A stretch of DNA of 64,000 bases from JACVRU01 sp040905885. Its GTDB lineage: Bacteria > Actinomycetota > Thermoleophilia > Gaiellales > Gaiellaceae. The notes under the pieces were generated by a model, which saw nothing but the letters and a program-made list of their open reading frames with translations, did not search any database and was not told the DNA's origin. Positions 31,867 to 40,908 of this stretch are shown here, one piece after another (position 1 is the stretch's first letter; every line of letters begins with the position of its first letter). Location of the stretch: assembly GCA_040905885.1 (NCBI GenBank), contig JBBDQR010000157.1, positions 15,882 to 79,881 on the forward strand. Reading direction: 5' to 3'. The position numbers and the translations under genes are program-made.

Positions 31867-32118
31867 TTACTCGCCGTTGACGTGGACGAAGCGGCGGTCA
31901 CCGCTGCGCCGGATCTCGACGACCCCGTCCTTCATGGCGAAGATCGTGTCGTCGCGCCCGATGCCCGCGCCCGGGCCGGGGCGGAACCGGGTCCCGCGTT
32001 GCCGGACGATGATCATCCCCGCGGCCACGACCTGGCCGTCGGCGATCTTCATGCCCAGCATCTTCGGGTTCGAGTCGCGCCCGTTCCGGGAGGAGCCGAG
32101 TCCCTTCTTGTGTGCCAT
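31867..32118 (-). CDS. rpmA: 50S ribosomal protein L27
   Basis: 83 residues from the ATG at 32118. It begins MAHKKGLGSSRNGRDSNPKM and continues IIVRQRGTRFRPGPGAGIGR, which are diagnostic for L27. The N-terminus reaches the peptidyl-transferase centre; there is no Firmicutes-type cleavable extension. It lies 3 bases downstream of rplU. Confidence 0.97.
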   Translation of the reverse strand: MAHKKGLGSSRNGRDSNPKMLGMKIADGQVVAAGMIIVRQRGTRFRPGPGAGIGRDDTIFAMKDGVVEIRRSGDRRFVHVNGE

Positions 32119-32121
32119 TCG

Positions 32122-32655
32122 CTAGTCCTCTTCCTTCTTCGCGATCGCCGACTCGAGCGCGGCCAGCGCACCCTTGCGCTTGGCGTGAGCCTGCTCGTAC
32201 TCGAGCGCCGCGTCGAGCTGCGGCCGACTCCAGCTCTTCGAGCCCTCGCTCACGCCGGCGACGGTCATCTCCGCGTAGCCATTGGGCAGGCCCTTCGGCG
32301 CGGCCTCTGCCTTCTCCTCCGCCTTCGGCTTCGGGGTCGCGGCGGCCGGCTTCTTGGCGCCGATCGCCTCGATCTCGATCTGCGTCAGCGACGGCCGGAA
32401 GCCCGTGTGGCGCCGGTAACCCGTGCGCTGCTTGTACTTGCCGATCACGATCTTGTCGCCCTTCAGGTGGCGGACGACCCGCGCCGTGACGGTGACGTCC
32501 TTCGGCGCGAGCTTGACGGGGCCGTCCCCGCCGGCCATCAGCACGACCGGGGTGACGGTCTTCCCCTCGTCCTGCTTGAGCCGGTCCACGAGCAGCCGCT
32601 CGCCCTCTTGGACGCGGTACTGCTTGCCACCCAGTGAGATGATCGCGTAGGCCAT
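32122..32655 (-). CDS. rplU: 50S ribosomal protein L21 with C-terminal extension
   Basis: 177 residues from the ATG at 32655. The L21 core (1-102: AIISLGGKQYRVQEGERL, VVRHLKGDKIVIGKYKQRTG, YRRHTGFRPSLTQIEI) is followed by an Ala/Lys/Glu-rich linker. A further helical segment covers about 125-177 (YAEMTVAGVSEGSKSWSRPQ, EYEQAHAKRKGALAALES). Ordinary L21 ends near residue 103. No ribosome site precedes the ATG; a small hairpin (32669-32685) and a TACACT box (32704-32699) lie upstream. The first gene of the rplU-rpmA unit. Confidence 0.96.
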   Translation of the reverse strand: MAYAIISLGGKQYRVQEGERLLVDRLKQDEGKTVTPVVLMAGGDGPVKLAPKDVTVTARVVRHLKGDKIVIGKYKQRTGYRRHTGFRPSLTQIEIEAIGAKKPAAATPKPKAEEKAEAAPKGLPNGYAEMTVAGVSEGSKSWSRPQLDAALEYEQAHAKRKGALAALESAIAKKEED

Positions 32656-32668
32656 AGCGTGAAAAGAT

Positions 32669-32685
32669 GCGGGCAGGCGGCCCGC
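32669..32685 (-). promoter_or_regulatory. Small leader hairpin before rplU
   Basis: GCGGGC/GCCCGC with a 5-base loop ends 14 bases before the rplU ATG, in a leader without a Shine-Dalgarno sequence. Ribosomal-protein leaders often bind their own product; that role here is only a suggestion. Confidence 0.35.
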
Positions 32686-32692
32686 GGAGAGC

Positions 32693-33493
32693 GTGATCAG
32701 TGTAGCGACAACCTGGGCGTTGCACGGCATCTTCGCGGTGCTCACGTTCGTCACGTACACGCGGTTGCCGGCCGAGCAGCTCTACAACGTCAGCCGGGAG
32801 GGAGTCGCCGGCGGCGCGAGCCGGACGCTCGTCTTCGTCAACTTTCCCGTCGCCTTCACGGCGATCGCGATCCTGGCGCTCGTCGGCGGCCGGCTGGCGC
32901 TGGCGGGGATCGCCCTCTGCGCCGTCGCCGCCGTGCCGGGCGTGCTCGACCTGGACGACCTGGACGCGCGGCCGGTCAACGCGCTCCCCGCGCTCGGCGT
33001 GGCGATCGCCGTGGCGCTGACCGTGCTCCGGCGCGACCGGCTCCGCGACCGCCCGCGCTGGGGCGACCCGATCCGCCTCGGCCTCGCGATCCCGATCGCC
33101 TTGATCTCCGTGCCGTGGCTGTTCGCGGAGGCCGGCTTCTACGCGCCGGACCCGATCTTCTCCGAGGAGATCCCGATCGGCGAGACGCTCTCCGCCGTGC
33201 ACCTCGGCGGGCACCACGGCACGTACGGGGCGCTCCTCGCCCTGTCGGCGCTGCTGCTCAGCCGGATCGCGCGCACCCCGTGGGCCTCGGGCTATGCCGC
33301 CCTGATGCTCGCCTACGGTACGGCGCTGGCGCTCGAGGACTTCTGGCACGAGCAGGTCCAGAAGCGCGGCACGGTCGACTGGACGTTCCCGAGCCTGCTC
33401 GAGCCGCGGCTCGCCTGGGGCTGGCTCGTGATCGTCGTCGCGGCGGCCGCCTTCGAGCTGCTCTGGTTCAGGAGGGAGCGGTCTCCTCGCTGA
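32693..33493 (+). CDS. Multi-span membrane protein
   Basis: 266 residues from the GTG at 32693. Seven or eight hydrophobic segments are visible, starting with TTWALHGIFAVLTFVTYTRL and FVNFPVAFTAIAILALVGG. A conserved-looking polar stretch, AVHLGGHHGTYGALLAL, has paired His. It ends AAAAFELLWFRRERSPR. The family is not recognised. The start codon lies within the promoter region of the divergent rplU gene, and the 3' end overlaps the RNase E/G gene by 26 bases in convergent orientation. Confidence 0.65.
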   Translation: MISVATTWALHGIFAVLTFVTYTRLPAEQLYNVSREGVAGGASRTLVFVNFPVAFTAIAILALVGGRLALAGIALCAVAAVPGVLDLDDLDARPVNALPALGVAIAVALTVLRRDRLRDRPRWGDPIRLGLAIPIALISVPWLFAEAGFYAPDPIFSEEIPIGETLSAVHLGGHHGTYGALLALSALLLSRIARTPWASGYAALMLAYGTALALEDFWHEQVQKRGTVDWTFPSLLEPRLAWGWLVIVVAAAAFELLWFRRERSPR

Positions 33494-35993
33494 CGGTCGC
33501 CGGCTTCTTCTTGCGCCGCCGGCCGCCGCGCGAGCCGCGCCGCGTCTTCTTCCTCGGCCGCTCCTGCCCGGCTGCCGGAGCTCCCTCCGCCGTCGCGGCG
33601 ACCTCTTCCTCGGGCTCGCCGAGCTCCGGCGGGGGGACGTGGATCCGGGGGCCGGAGCCGTCGGGTGAGGGCGCCTCGACGGTGACCTCGGCGGTGGCGG
33701 CCGCGGGCTTCTTGCGCCTGCGCCCCCCGCGCGATCCCCGCCGGGTCTTCTTCTTGGGCCTCTCCTCCGGCGGCGTCTCCTCCTCGGCGACGGCCTCGAT
33801 CTCCTCGGCCTCCTCGGCCTGCTCGACCTCCTCGACCTCCTCGGCCTCCTCCGCCTCGACCTCGACCTTTGCCTCCGTCTTGCGCTTCGCCGGCTGGCGG
33901 GTCGGCTTCTCCGCGGCGGCCTCGGCCGACAGCGGCTGCTCCTCGGGGCGGGCGTCGAGCCGGACCGCGTAGGCGCCGGCCGCGAGGACGCGCTCGACGC
34001 GAAGCTTCACCTTCTTGCCCACGAGCGAGGCCGCGTCGGCGACGCAGACGTCGAAACCGTCGACCTTGGCGACGCCCGCGCGCGCGTCGTGGAGCCCGAC
34101 CTCGACGAGCTTCAGCTCCAGCTCCTGGCCCTCCTCGACCGGCGCCTCGGGCTTCAGCTCCTCGAGGCGGCCCTGGGCGAGCACGGCGAAGTGGTCGAGG
34201 CTGTGCCCGTTGTCGGTCGTCTCGAGGAAGAACCGCCGCTTGGCGCCCGCCTCGATCTCGCTCAGGCGGGCCCCGCCCGGGCCGATCAGGATCGCGGCCA
34301 CCCGCGGGTGGAGCTCGACGCGGAAGGCCTGGACGCGCGGCGTCTGCGCGAGCTCGCGCAGGCGGCGCTCGATGTCGACAGCCGCGGTGGCCTCCGAGAT
34401 GACGATCCCGTCGCCGCCGCAGGTCGGGCACTTCTTCGTGAGGATCTCACGCGGCCCGTCGGTGACGTTCTGGCGGGTCATCTCGACGAGGCCGAGCGGG
34501 GAGATCTCGACGACGTAGGTCTTCGTCCGGTCGCGCTCGAGCTCGGTGCGCAGCGCCTCTTCGACCGCCTCGCGGTTCTTCGGGTTCGCCATGTCGATGA
34601 AGTCGATGACGATGATCCCGCCGACGTCGCGGAGCCTGAGCTGGCGCACGACCTCCTTGACGGCCTCGAGGTTGTTCTTCGTGATCGTGTCTTCGAGCCG
34701 CGCCGGCGAGGTCTTCGAGCGAGAGCCGACGAAGCGGCCGGTGTTCACGTCGACGACCGTGAAGGCCTCGGCGTAGTCGAAGACGAGGTAGCCGCCCGAG
34801 GGCAGGTCGACCCGCCGGTTCAGGGTCGAGCGGATCTCGTCCTCGACCCCGAACGAGTCGAACAGGGGCGCCTTCTCCTTGTAGCGCTCCACCCGCTCGA
34901 CCATGTGCGGCGACGTCTTCTTCAGGTAGCCGACGATGCGCCTGTAGGCGCGGTCGTTGTCGACGAACGCGCGCTCGAAGTCCCCGGTGAACAGGTCGCG
35001 GGTGATCCGCAGCGGCAGCTCGGCCTCCTGGTAGACGAGCGCGGGCGCCTTCGCCTTCTTCGCCTGCGCCTCGATCGTCTTCCAGAGCCGCTGGACGAAG
35101 ACGAGGTCGCGCTCGACGTCCTCGGCCGAGGCGCCCTCTGCGGCCGTGCGGACGATGACGCCGCCCTGCTTGACGTCGAGGCCCTTGACGATCTCCTTCA
35201 GGCGCGCCCGCTCGTCGTCGGGGAGGCGGCGCGAGACGCCGAGGCCGTCCCCGTGCGGGACGAAGACGACGAAGCGGCCCGGGAGGGAGATCTCCATCGT
35301 CAGGCGCGCGCCCTTCGTCTTCATCGGGTCCTTGACGGCCTGGACGAGCACGGACTCGCCGCGGGAGAGCAGGTCCTGGATCTTCTTGCCCTCGCGCGTC
35401 CCCTCGAGCTCGTCGCGGACGATCTCGTCCACGTAGAGGAAGCCGTTCTTCTCAAGGCCGATCTCGATGAAGGCGGCCTCCATCCCAGGGAGGACGTTGT
35501 CGACCGTGCCCAGGTAGATGTTCCCGGCGATGGAGCGGCGCTCGGGCCGCTCGAGGTAGACCTCGGCGACCTTGCCGTCCTCGAGGACGGCGACCCGCTG
35601 CTCGGAGACGTCGACGGAGACGAGCAGCTCTCGCTTCGCGGGCGGGAGCGGGGCGCGGCGGGGCGGGGTGCGGCGACGGGGCTGCGCGCGGGGCTTCCGC
35701 TCGGCCCGCTGCCGGGCCGGCTTCTTCTCCGGCTCCTCCGCCGCGGGCGCTTTGGCCGCGGCGGTGGCGGTGGCGGCTGCTCCGGCCGGCCGGCGGCTGC
35801 GTCCTCGGCCGCCGCGGCTGCCGCGGCTGCGCTTGCGGGGAGTTGTGGTTGTGGTGCTTTCGCCGGCCGCCCCGTCGTCGGGGGGGCGGGCGGCGGGCTC
35901 AGCCGCTACCGCGGCTGCGGGCGGGGTCGGAGCGGCGGCCTCCTGCGGCGCCTGCTCCTTCGTCTGCTTGCGTCGGAACCATGACAACGGCAA
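33468..35993 (-). CDS. rne: Ribonuclease E/G
   Basis: 841 residues from the TTG at 35993, which has AAGGAG 7 bases upstream. A disordered basic N-terminal region (1-115) contains KRSRGSRGGRGRSRRP. The catalytic region has the S1 domain (GNIYLGTVDNVLPGMEAAFI), DNase I-like segment GGIIVIDFIDMANPKNREAV and the zinc-link CPTCGGDGIV. The C-terminal tail (about 680-841) is Glu-rich and carries two near-identical basic modules, KKTRRGSRGGRRRKK. It initiates mRNA decay and rRNA/tRNA processing by 5'-monophosphate-dependent cleavage; the tails probably bind RNA and degradosome partners. It could equally be named rng. Confidence 0.94.
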   Translation of the reverse strand: MPLSWFRRKQTKEQAPQEAAAPTPPAAAVAAEPAARPPDDGAAGESTTTTTPRKRSRGSRGGRGRSRRPAGAAATATAAAKAPAAEEPEKKPARQRAERKPRAQPRRRTPPRRAPLPPAKRELLVSVDVSEQRVAVLEDGKVAEVYLERPERRSIAGNIYLGTVDNVLPGMEAAFIEIGLEKNGFLYVDEIVRDELEGTREGKKIQDLLSRGESVLVQAVKDPMKTKGARLTMEISLPGRFVVFVPHGDGLGVSRRLPDDERARLKEIVKGLDVKQGGVIVRTAAEGASAEDVERDLVFVQRLWKTIEAQAKKAKAPALVYQEAELPLRITRDLFTGDFERAFVDNDRAYRRIVGYLKKTSPHMVERVERYKEKAPLFDSFGVEDEIRSTLNRRVDLPSGGYLVFDYAEAFTVVDVNTGRFVGSRSKTSPARLEDTITKNNLEAVKEVVRQLRLRDVGGIIVIDFIDMANPKNREAVEEALRTELERDRTKTYVVEISPLGLVEMTRQNVTDGPREILTKKCPTCGGDGIVISEATAAVDIERRLRELAQTPRVQAFRVELHPRVAAILIGPGGARLSEIEAGAKRRFFLETTDNGHSLDHFAVLAQGRLEELKPEAPVEEGQELELKLVEVGLHDARAGVAKVDGFDVCVADAASLVGKKVKLRVERVLAAGAYAVRLDARPEEQPLSAEAAAEKPTRQPAKRKTEAKVEVEAEEAEEVEEVEQAEEAEEIEAVAEEETPPEERPKKKTRRGSRGGRRRKKPAAATAEVTVEAPSPDGSGPRIHVPPPELGEPEEEVAATAEGAPAAGQERPRKKTRRGSRGGRRRKKKPATVSEETAPS

Positions 35994-36137
35994 GGCAAAT
36001 CTCCTTCCGGCGGGCGCGCGCTGGCACCGTCCGCCCGAAGACGGGGGACGCCGGCCGCGCGCTGCCGCTGTTGAACCAGGTCAAATACATGTCGCGACCC
36101 AGGGTATCAGCGCCGGCGGAAAGCGCCGGAGCGCCCG

Positions 36138-36353
36138 CTAGGCCGCCGCGGGCCGGAGCCGCGCCCGGCGGGCCCGGATCGCGCGCAGTCGCTGCATCAG
36201 CCGGCTCCACGCCCAGGGCTCGACCTCGTGGTACCGCGTCTCCGTCTGACCCCGCGTCGCCTCGAGGTACTCGAACCAGGCGTCCGCCTCCTCGATCAGC
36301 AGCAGCTCCCAGGCCTCGCGCTCGTCCGTCCTCGCCTGCGTCTCTTCGGCCAT
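36138..36353 (-). CDS. Small uncharacterised protein
   Basis: 71 residues from the ATG at 36353 with GGAGG about 9 bases upstream. It is mainly helical, with an acidic middle (AWELLLIEEADAWFEYLEAT) and a basic end (LMQRLRAIRARRARLRPAAA). No family is recognised. The 144-base gap to the RNase E/G start on its downstream side shows no supported feature beyond that gene's ribosome site. Confidence 0.55.
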   Translation of the reverse strand: MAEETQARTDEREAWELLLIEEADAWFEYLEATRGQTETRYHEVEPWAWSRLMQRLRAIRARRARLRPAAA

Positions 36354-36409
36354 GCCGCGCAACCTCCGCGTGGTGGATGTGGCGGAGAGTAGGTCCACGG
36401 TCGGACGGA

Positions 36410-37187
36410 CTACGCCGCGCGGGCGGCCTGCGCCGCGAAGTAGCGGACCGCCGCCTCGCCCAGCGCCCGCGTCCCCGTGTAGGCGACCCCGGCGCGCACA
36501 GCGAAGCCGGCGACGGGCACGTAGCGGAGCGCATTCCGGGCGAGGCCGCGGAACGCGTAGCCGCTCCCGATCACGCCGAGGATCTCCGGCAGCCGCTCAC
36601 GGCCGACCTCGATCCCGTGCGCCTCCGCCAGCCGCAGCACCAGCCGCAGCTGGGCGAGCGTGATCGCCGGGAAGTCGGCCCCAGGGACGAAGACCGCAGC
36701 TCCCACCAGCGCGGCCCGGCGCGAGAACGTGTCGATCAGCTGCTCGCAGACGGCGTCCCGGAGAGCCGGCACCCGCGCAGCGAGCGAGGCCCCGCGCTCC
36801 GCGAGCCGCGCCGCGAGCGCGGCGGCGATCTGCTCGACCGGGAAGCCGGCGCCGGCGGGCACCTCGACGACGGCGGTCGCCAGGACGTACGGCGCGCGCG
36901 GGTCGAGCCCGGGGCCGGCCAGCACGGCGACGGTCGGGACTCCGTCCCGGTGCGCCCGCTTGAGCAGCTCCTCCTCGTCGGGGCCCCCCCGCCCCGACGA
37001 GCACGAACGCCTGCGCGCCCTCGGGCGAGCCGCCCCGCACCGCACCGGGCTGCGCGTCCCGCCCGAGCTCCCGGCGCAGCGCGTCGGCGAGCGCCGGCGG
37101 CCCCGCGACGACGAGCGGCCCCTCCTCCCCGGCCGAGACCCGCAGCTCCTTCAGCAGCCCCCAGACGGCCCCGGGGTGAAGCCCCAT
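36410..37187 (-). pseudogene. DUF697-like membrane-associated protein, frameshifted
   Basis: Two overlapping frames together make one protein of about 258 residues. The first frame, from the ATG at 37187 (TGATG overlap with rodA), reads MGLHPGAVWGLLKELRVSAG to near 36990. The second resumes DEEELLKRAHRDGVPTVAVL and ends at 36410 with DUF697-type sequence (RAALVGAAVFVPGADFPAIT, VPVAGFAVRAGVAYTG). The switch falls at a run of seven G (minus strand) inside a 10-bp stem-loop at 36974-37001. One base too many or few explains it. It may be a sequencing error, a real mutation or programmed slippage. Confidence 0.65.
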
Positions 37188-38368
37188 CAGCGGAACCCGC
37201 GGCGCGGGGCGCGGGCGTGGATCGCGAGCAGCACGCCGACGGCGGCGAGGTTCGCGACGAGCGACGAGCCGCCGACGCTGACGAACGGAAGCGGGATGCC
37301 GGTGATCGGCGCGATCCCCATCGTCATCCCGACGTTGATAAAGATCGAGAAGAGGAGCCCGACGAGGATCCCGCCGGCGGCGATCGCGGAGAAGGCGTCG
37401 CCGGCCATCGAGACGATCCGGAGGCCCCGCCAGAGCAGCAGCAGGTAGAGCAGGAGGAGCATCGAGGCGCCGAGGAACCCGCGCTGCTCGGCGAGCGAGG
37501 CGAAGACGAAGTCGGTGGCGTGCTCGGGCAGGTAGTCGAGGTTCGTCTGCGTCGCGCCGGCGACGCCGCGCCCGTCGAGGCCGCCGGCTCCGATCGCGGT
37601 GATCGACTGCTCGACGTTGTAGGTCGTGTCGGGCGAGGCGCCGGCCCGGTCCGCGAAGGCGGTGATCCGCTCGTACTGGTACGGCTTCAGCACCGTGACT
37701 CCCGCCGCCGGCAGGAGCCAGATCAGCCCGACGGCGCCGAGCACCCCGAGGCTGCCGAGCACGCCGAGATGCAGCCAGCGGGTGCCGGCGACGAAGAGCG
37801 TCCCGGCGAGGATCGCGAGGTAGACGAGGGCGGTGCCGAAGTCGGGCTCGACGAAGACGAGCACCGCGGGGAGGGCGGTCAGGGCCACGGCGGTCGCGAC
37901 CGCCCCGGCCTCGGCGACTCGCCGGCCGCGCTCGGCCAGGAAGGCGGCGAGGAAGAGGACCAGCAGGAGCTTGCCGAACTCGGACGGCTGGAACTGGAGG
38001 AAGCCGAGGTCGATCCAGCGCCGCGAGCCGCGGACGGCCGCGCCCGCGACGAGCACGAGGACGAGCAGGCCGAGGAGCGCGCCGTAGAGCGCCCGGCGGA
38101 CGTGGGCGAAGCGTCTCGGGTCGACGGCGACCATGGCCACCAGCGCGACCAGCCCGATCCCGGCGAACACCGCCTGGCGGACGACGTAGTGGTCCGGGTC
38201 GCCCGGGATGTCGTGTCGCGTGATCCCCGAGATCGCCCAGAGGCCGAAGGCGACGAGCCCGGCCGTCGCGCCGACGAGTAGCCAGTCGAGGCGCACCGCC
38301 ACCGAGGCGGCCTCCTCGGCGCGGCGCGAGCGGCGGGCACGGCGGACGGGTTCCGCGTACTGGACCAT
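37187..38368 (-). CDS. rodA: Peptidoglycan glycosyltransferase RodA
   Basis: 393 residues from the ATG at 38368, overlapping the mrdA stop as TGATG. Ten or so membrane helices of the SEDS family are visible. Signatures include RRWIDLGFLQFQPSEFGKL, VFVEPDFGTALVYLAI, THxTDFVFA-like PEHATDFVFASLAEQRGFLG and the C-terminal GIPLPFVSVGGSSLVANL. RodA polymerises glycan strands from lipid II together with PBP2 during lateral wall growth. It is the last intact gene of the mre-mrdA-rodA group. Confidence 0.95.
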   Translation of the reverse strand: MVQYAEPVRRARRSRRAEEAASVAVRLDWLLVGATAGLVAFGLWAISGITRHDIPGDPDHYVVRQAVFAGIGLVALVAMVAVDPRRFAHVRRALYGALLGLLVLVLVAGAAVRGSRRWIDLGFLQFQPSEFGKLLLVLFLAAFLAERGRRVAEAGAVATAVALTALPAVLVFVEPDFGTALVYLAILAGTLFVAGTRWLHLGVLGSLGVLGAVGLIWLLPAAGVTVLKPYQYERITAFADRAGASPDTTYNVEQSITAIGAGGLDGRGVAGATQTNLDYLPEHATDFVFASLAEQRGFLGASMLLLLYLLLLWRGLRIVSMAGDAFSAIAAGGILVGLLFSIFINVGMTMGIAPITGIPLPFVSVGGSSLVANLAAVGVLLAIHARAPRRGFR

Positions 38369-40377
38369 CAGTCGCTCTCCGTGTACTGGATCGGACCCTC
38401 GCTCTCGATGCCGAAGTAGCGCTCGAACACCTTCAGCGCCGCCGGCGCCGCGGCGGAGCTGCCGTGGCCGCCGTTCTCGATCACGACGCAGACGACGAGC
38501 TCGGGGTTGGCGGACGGCCCGTAGCCGCACCACCACGACTGGTCGAGCATCCGGCCGACCTCGGAGGAGTACTTCTCCGCCGTGCCGGTCTTGCCGGCGA
38601 TCGGGATCGGATACGCGCCGAAGGTGCGCGACGAGGTGCCGTAGGGATCGTGCGTCGCCCGGTAGAGGCCGTCGCGCACCGCCTCGAGCCCCTGGCCGTC
38701 GAGCGGGATCTGCTGCGGGGGCACCGGGGCGAACCGCTGGAGCGTGCGGGAGGGAGCGCCGTTCTGGCCGGGCTGCTCCGCAGAGGCGACGAGATAGGGG
38801 GTGACGAGCCGGCCGCCGTTGGCGACGAGCGCGAAGAAGCGCGCCATCTGGAGCGGCGTCACGAGCAGGTCCTTCTGGCCGATCGCGAGCTGGACCGAGT
38901 CGCCCGGCTTCCAGAGCCGGTCGACCTGCCAGCAGCAGGGGTCGGTCTTCCGCGTGAAGGTCTTGTCGCGCCACTCCGGGGTCGGCAGCAGGCCCTCCAG
39001 CTCAGGGCCGACGTCGACGCCGGTGCGCTGGCCGAAGCCGAAGCGGCTCGCCCACCCCTGGAGCGGGTGGCCGCGCTCCGGGGGCAGCCCGAAGAACGCG
39101 TCCCCGAGCTGGTAGAAGTAGGTGTCGCAGGACTCGGAGAGCGCGGTCGAGAGGGCCATCCCCTTGTTCACGTACGGGTCCCAGTTCCTGAACGTCTGCT
39201 TGACCGGGCCCTCGTCGTGCGGGCTCTGGTAGCTGCCCGTGCAAGAGAGCGTCTGCCAGGGCGAGACGATCCCCTCCTGGATCGCCGCCAGCGCCGTCAC
39301 GGGCTTGAACGTCGAGCCCGGCGGATAGAGCCCCGCCACCGCCCGGTTGAGGGCCGGGAAGTTCTCGCTGGCGGCGACCTTGTCGTCGGTCAGCGGCGCG
39401 AGCTCCTGCCGGCTCGCGTGGCCGACGTACAGGCTCGGCTGGAAGGTCGGGTCGGAGGCCAGCGCCAGGATCTGCCCGTCGCGCGGGTCGAGCGCGACGA
39501 CGGCGCCGCCGTCCGCGTACCACTCCTCGTTCTGGTGGGCGAGCGCGATCCCGAACCGCAGGGACTCCTCGGCCGCCTGCTGGAGCTTCGCGTCGAGCGT
39601 CAGGCGGATCGCATTGCCCGCCTGCGCCAGCTGCGCCGGGACGATGCTCGAGCGCGGCCGGCCGAGCGAGTCAACGCGCATCCGGGCGATGCCGGGCGAT
39701 CCGCGCAGGTAGCCGTCGAAGGACGACTCGACGCCGCCCTGACCGATCTCGTCACCCGGCCAGAACGTCGGGTTCGCCTCGACCTGGTCCTCCGTGACCT
39801 CGCCGACGTGGCCGAGGATCTGCGCGGCCAGCGTGTCGTGGGGATAGGTCCGCAGCCAGGTCTTCACCACGGCCACTCCGGGGAGCTCGTCCTCGTGCTC
39901 GCCGATGTAGATCACCTTGTCCTTGCGGACGTCGCGCTTCACGGTCACCGGGCTGAGCGGGTCGTCCTTGCGCTTCGCGATCTCCTGCGCCATCTCGCCG
40001 ACGGGGACGTTCAGGATCTGCGAGAGGCGCTTGAGCATCTGGTAGCGCCCCTTCTCGGGCAGGTCGGCCGGCCAGATCTGGACCGAGTGGCCGACGGTGT
40101 TCCCGACCAGCACGTTGCCGTTGCGGTCGAGGATCGGGCCGCGCGGCGCCTGAAGCCGGATCGTCCGCAGCTGGTTGTTCTGAGCGGCCTGGAGGTACTG
40201 CGGGCCCGAGAGGATCTGAAGCGCCCAGAGGCGCAGGAAGAGGACGGCGAAGACGGCGAGCAGGATCATCCCGAGCACCGCGAGCCGGAACGCGACCTGG
40301 GGCGTCAGCCGGTACGGCTCGGCGACGCGCGGGTCGGGCGGCAGGAAGCGGTGCGAGGGCGAGCGGGTGCTAGCCAA
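38368..40377 (-). CDS. mrdA: Penicillin-binding protein 2 (elongasome transpeptidase)
   Basis: 669 residues from the TTG at 40377, overlapping mreD by 8 bases. A single membrane anchor (about 29-52) precedes the PBP dimerisation domain (APRGPILDRNGNVLVGN). The transpeptidase domain holds the active-site SxxK in YPPGSTFKPVTALAA, SxN-like motif SESCDTYFYQ and KTG in IAGKTGTAEKYSSE. It cross-links peptidoglycan and partners RodA, whose gene follows directly. The N-terminal 28 residues are basic and cytoplasmic. Confidence 0.95.
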   Translation of the reverse strand: MASTRSPSHRFLPPDPRVAEPYRLTPQVAFRLAVLGMILLAVFAVLFLRLWALQILSGPQYLQAAQNNQLRTIRLQAPRGPILDRNGNVLVGNTVGHSVQIWPADLPEKGRYQMLKRLSQILNVPVGEMAQEIAKRKDDPLSPVTVKRDVRKDKVIYIGEHEDELPGVAVVKTWLRTYPHDTLAAQILGHVGEVTEDQVEANPTFWPGDEIGQGGVESSFDGYLRGSPGIARMRVDSLGRPRSSIVPAQLAQAGNAIRLTLDAKLQQAAEESLRFGIALAHQNEEWYADGGAVVALDPRDGQILALASDPTFQPSLYVGHASRQELAPLTDDKVAASENFPALNRAVAGLYPPGSTFKPVTALAAIQEGIVSPWQTLSCTGSYQSPHDEGPVKQTFRNWDPYVNKGMALSTALSESCDTYFYQLGDAFFGLPPERGHPLQGWASRFGFGQRTGVDVGPELEGLLPTPEWRDKTFTRKTDPCCWQVDRLWKPGDSVQLAIGQKDLLVTPLQMARFFALVANGGRLVTPYLVASAEQPGQNGAPSRTLQRFAPVPPQQIPLDGQGLEAVRDGLYRATHDPYGTSSRTFGAYPIPIAGKTGTAEKYSSEVGRMLDQSWWCGYGPSANPELVVCVVIENGGHGSSAAAPAALKVFERYFGIESEGPIQYTESD

Positions 40378-40900
40378 GGAGCCTCACCTCGCGCAGGCCC
40401 TCGACCCGCTCGGGGCCGGCGAGCAGCCGCCGGACGAGCGCGAAGACGGGCAGCGTCAGGAGCAGGTTGCCGACGAGCGCCGCCGGAAGCGCAGTGCCGA
40501 GCGCGACGGCGGCAGAGACGGTGTCGCCGAGGATCGTGTGGAAGACGTAGCCGGCGACGGCGTACGCGATCGTCATCACGAAGACGGAGAGGAGCGGCGC
40601 GTGCGTGCGGCCGCGGCCGGTCGTCTCCCCGTAGCGGCCGATCCAGTAGCCGGCAAGCGTCAGCAGCAGCGAGGTCACGCCGAGGGTCTCGAAGGTCGCC
40701 ACGTCGAAGACGAGGCCGGCGAAGAAGCCGGTGGCCGCCCCGGTCGTCGTCCCGCCGATGAGCGCGACGGCGACGACCGTGACGAGCAGGAGATCGGGCC
40801 GGCCGCCGCCGACGTCGAAGGCGCCGACGATCGACGCCTGCAGGACGGCAGCCCCGAAGACGAGCACGCCGACCTTCAGCGCGTCGAGCGCCCGCGTCAT
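40370..40900 (-). CDS. mreD: Rod shape-determining protein MreD
   Basis: 176 residues from the ATG at 40900. Five hydrophobic segments and the motif GGRPDLLLVTVVAVALIGG followed by GFFAGLVFDVATFETLG are typical of MreD. It is an integral membrane part of the elongasome linking MreC/MreB to RodA-PBP2. A 13-bp hairpin separates it from mreC. Confidence 0.92.
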   Translation of the reverse strand: MTRALDALKVGVLVFGAAVLQASIVGAFDVGGGRPDLLLVTVVAVALIGGTTTGAATGFFAGLVFDVATFETLGVTSLLLTLAGYWIGRYGETTGRGRTHAPLLSVFVMTIAYAVAGYVFHTILGDTVSAAVALGTALPAALVGNLLLTLPVFALVRRLLAGPERVEGLREVRLLG

Positions 40901-40908
40901 TTCGTGGC

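Noticed and set aside
34089..35984. Long plus-strand frame antisense to RNase E/G
   Set aside because: No domain or ribosome site, repetitive LRxLDRL-type composition typical of a reverse-frame shadow of a high-GC gene.
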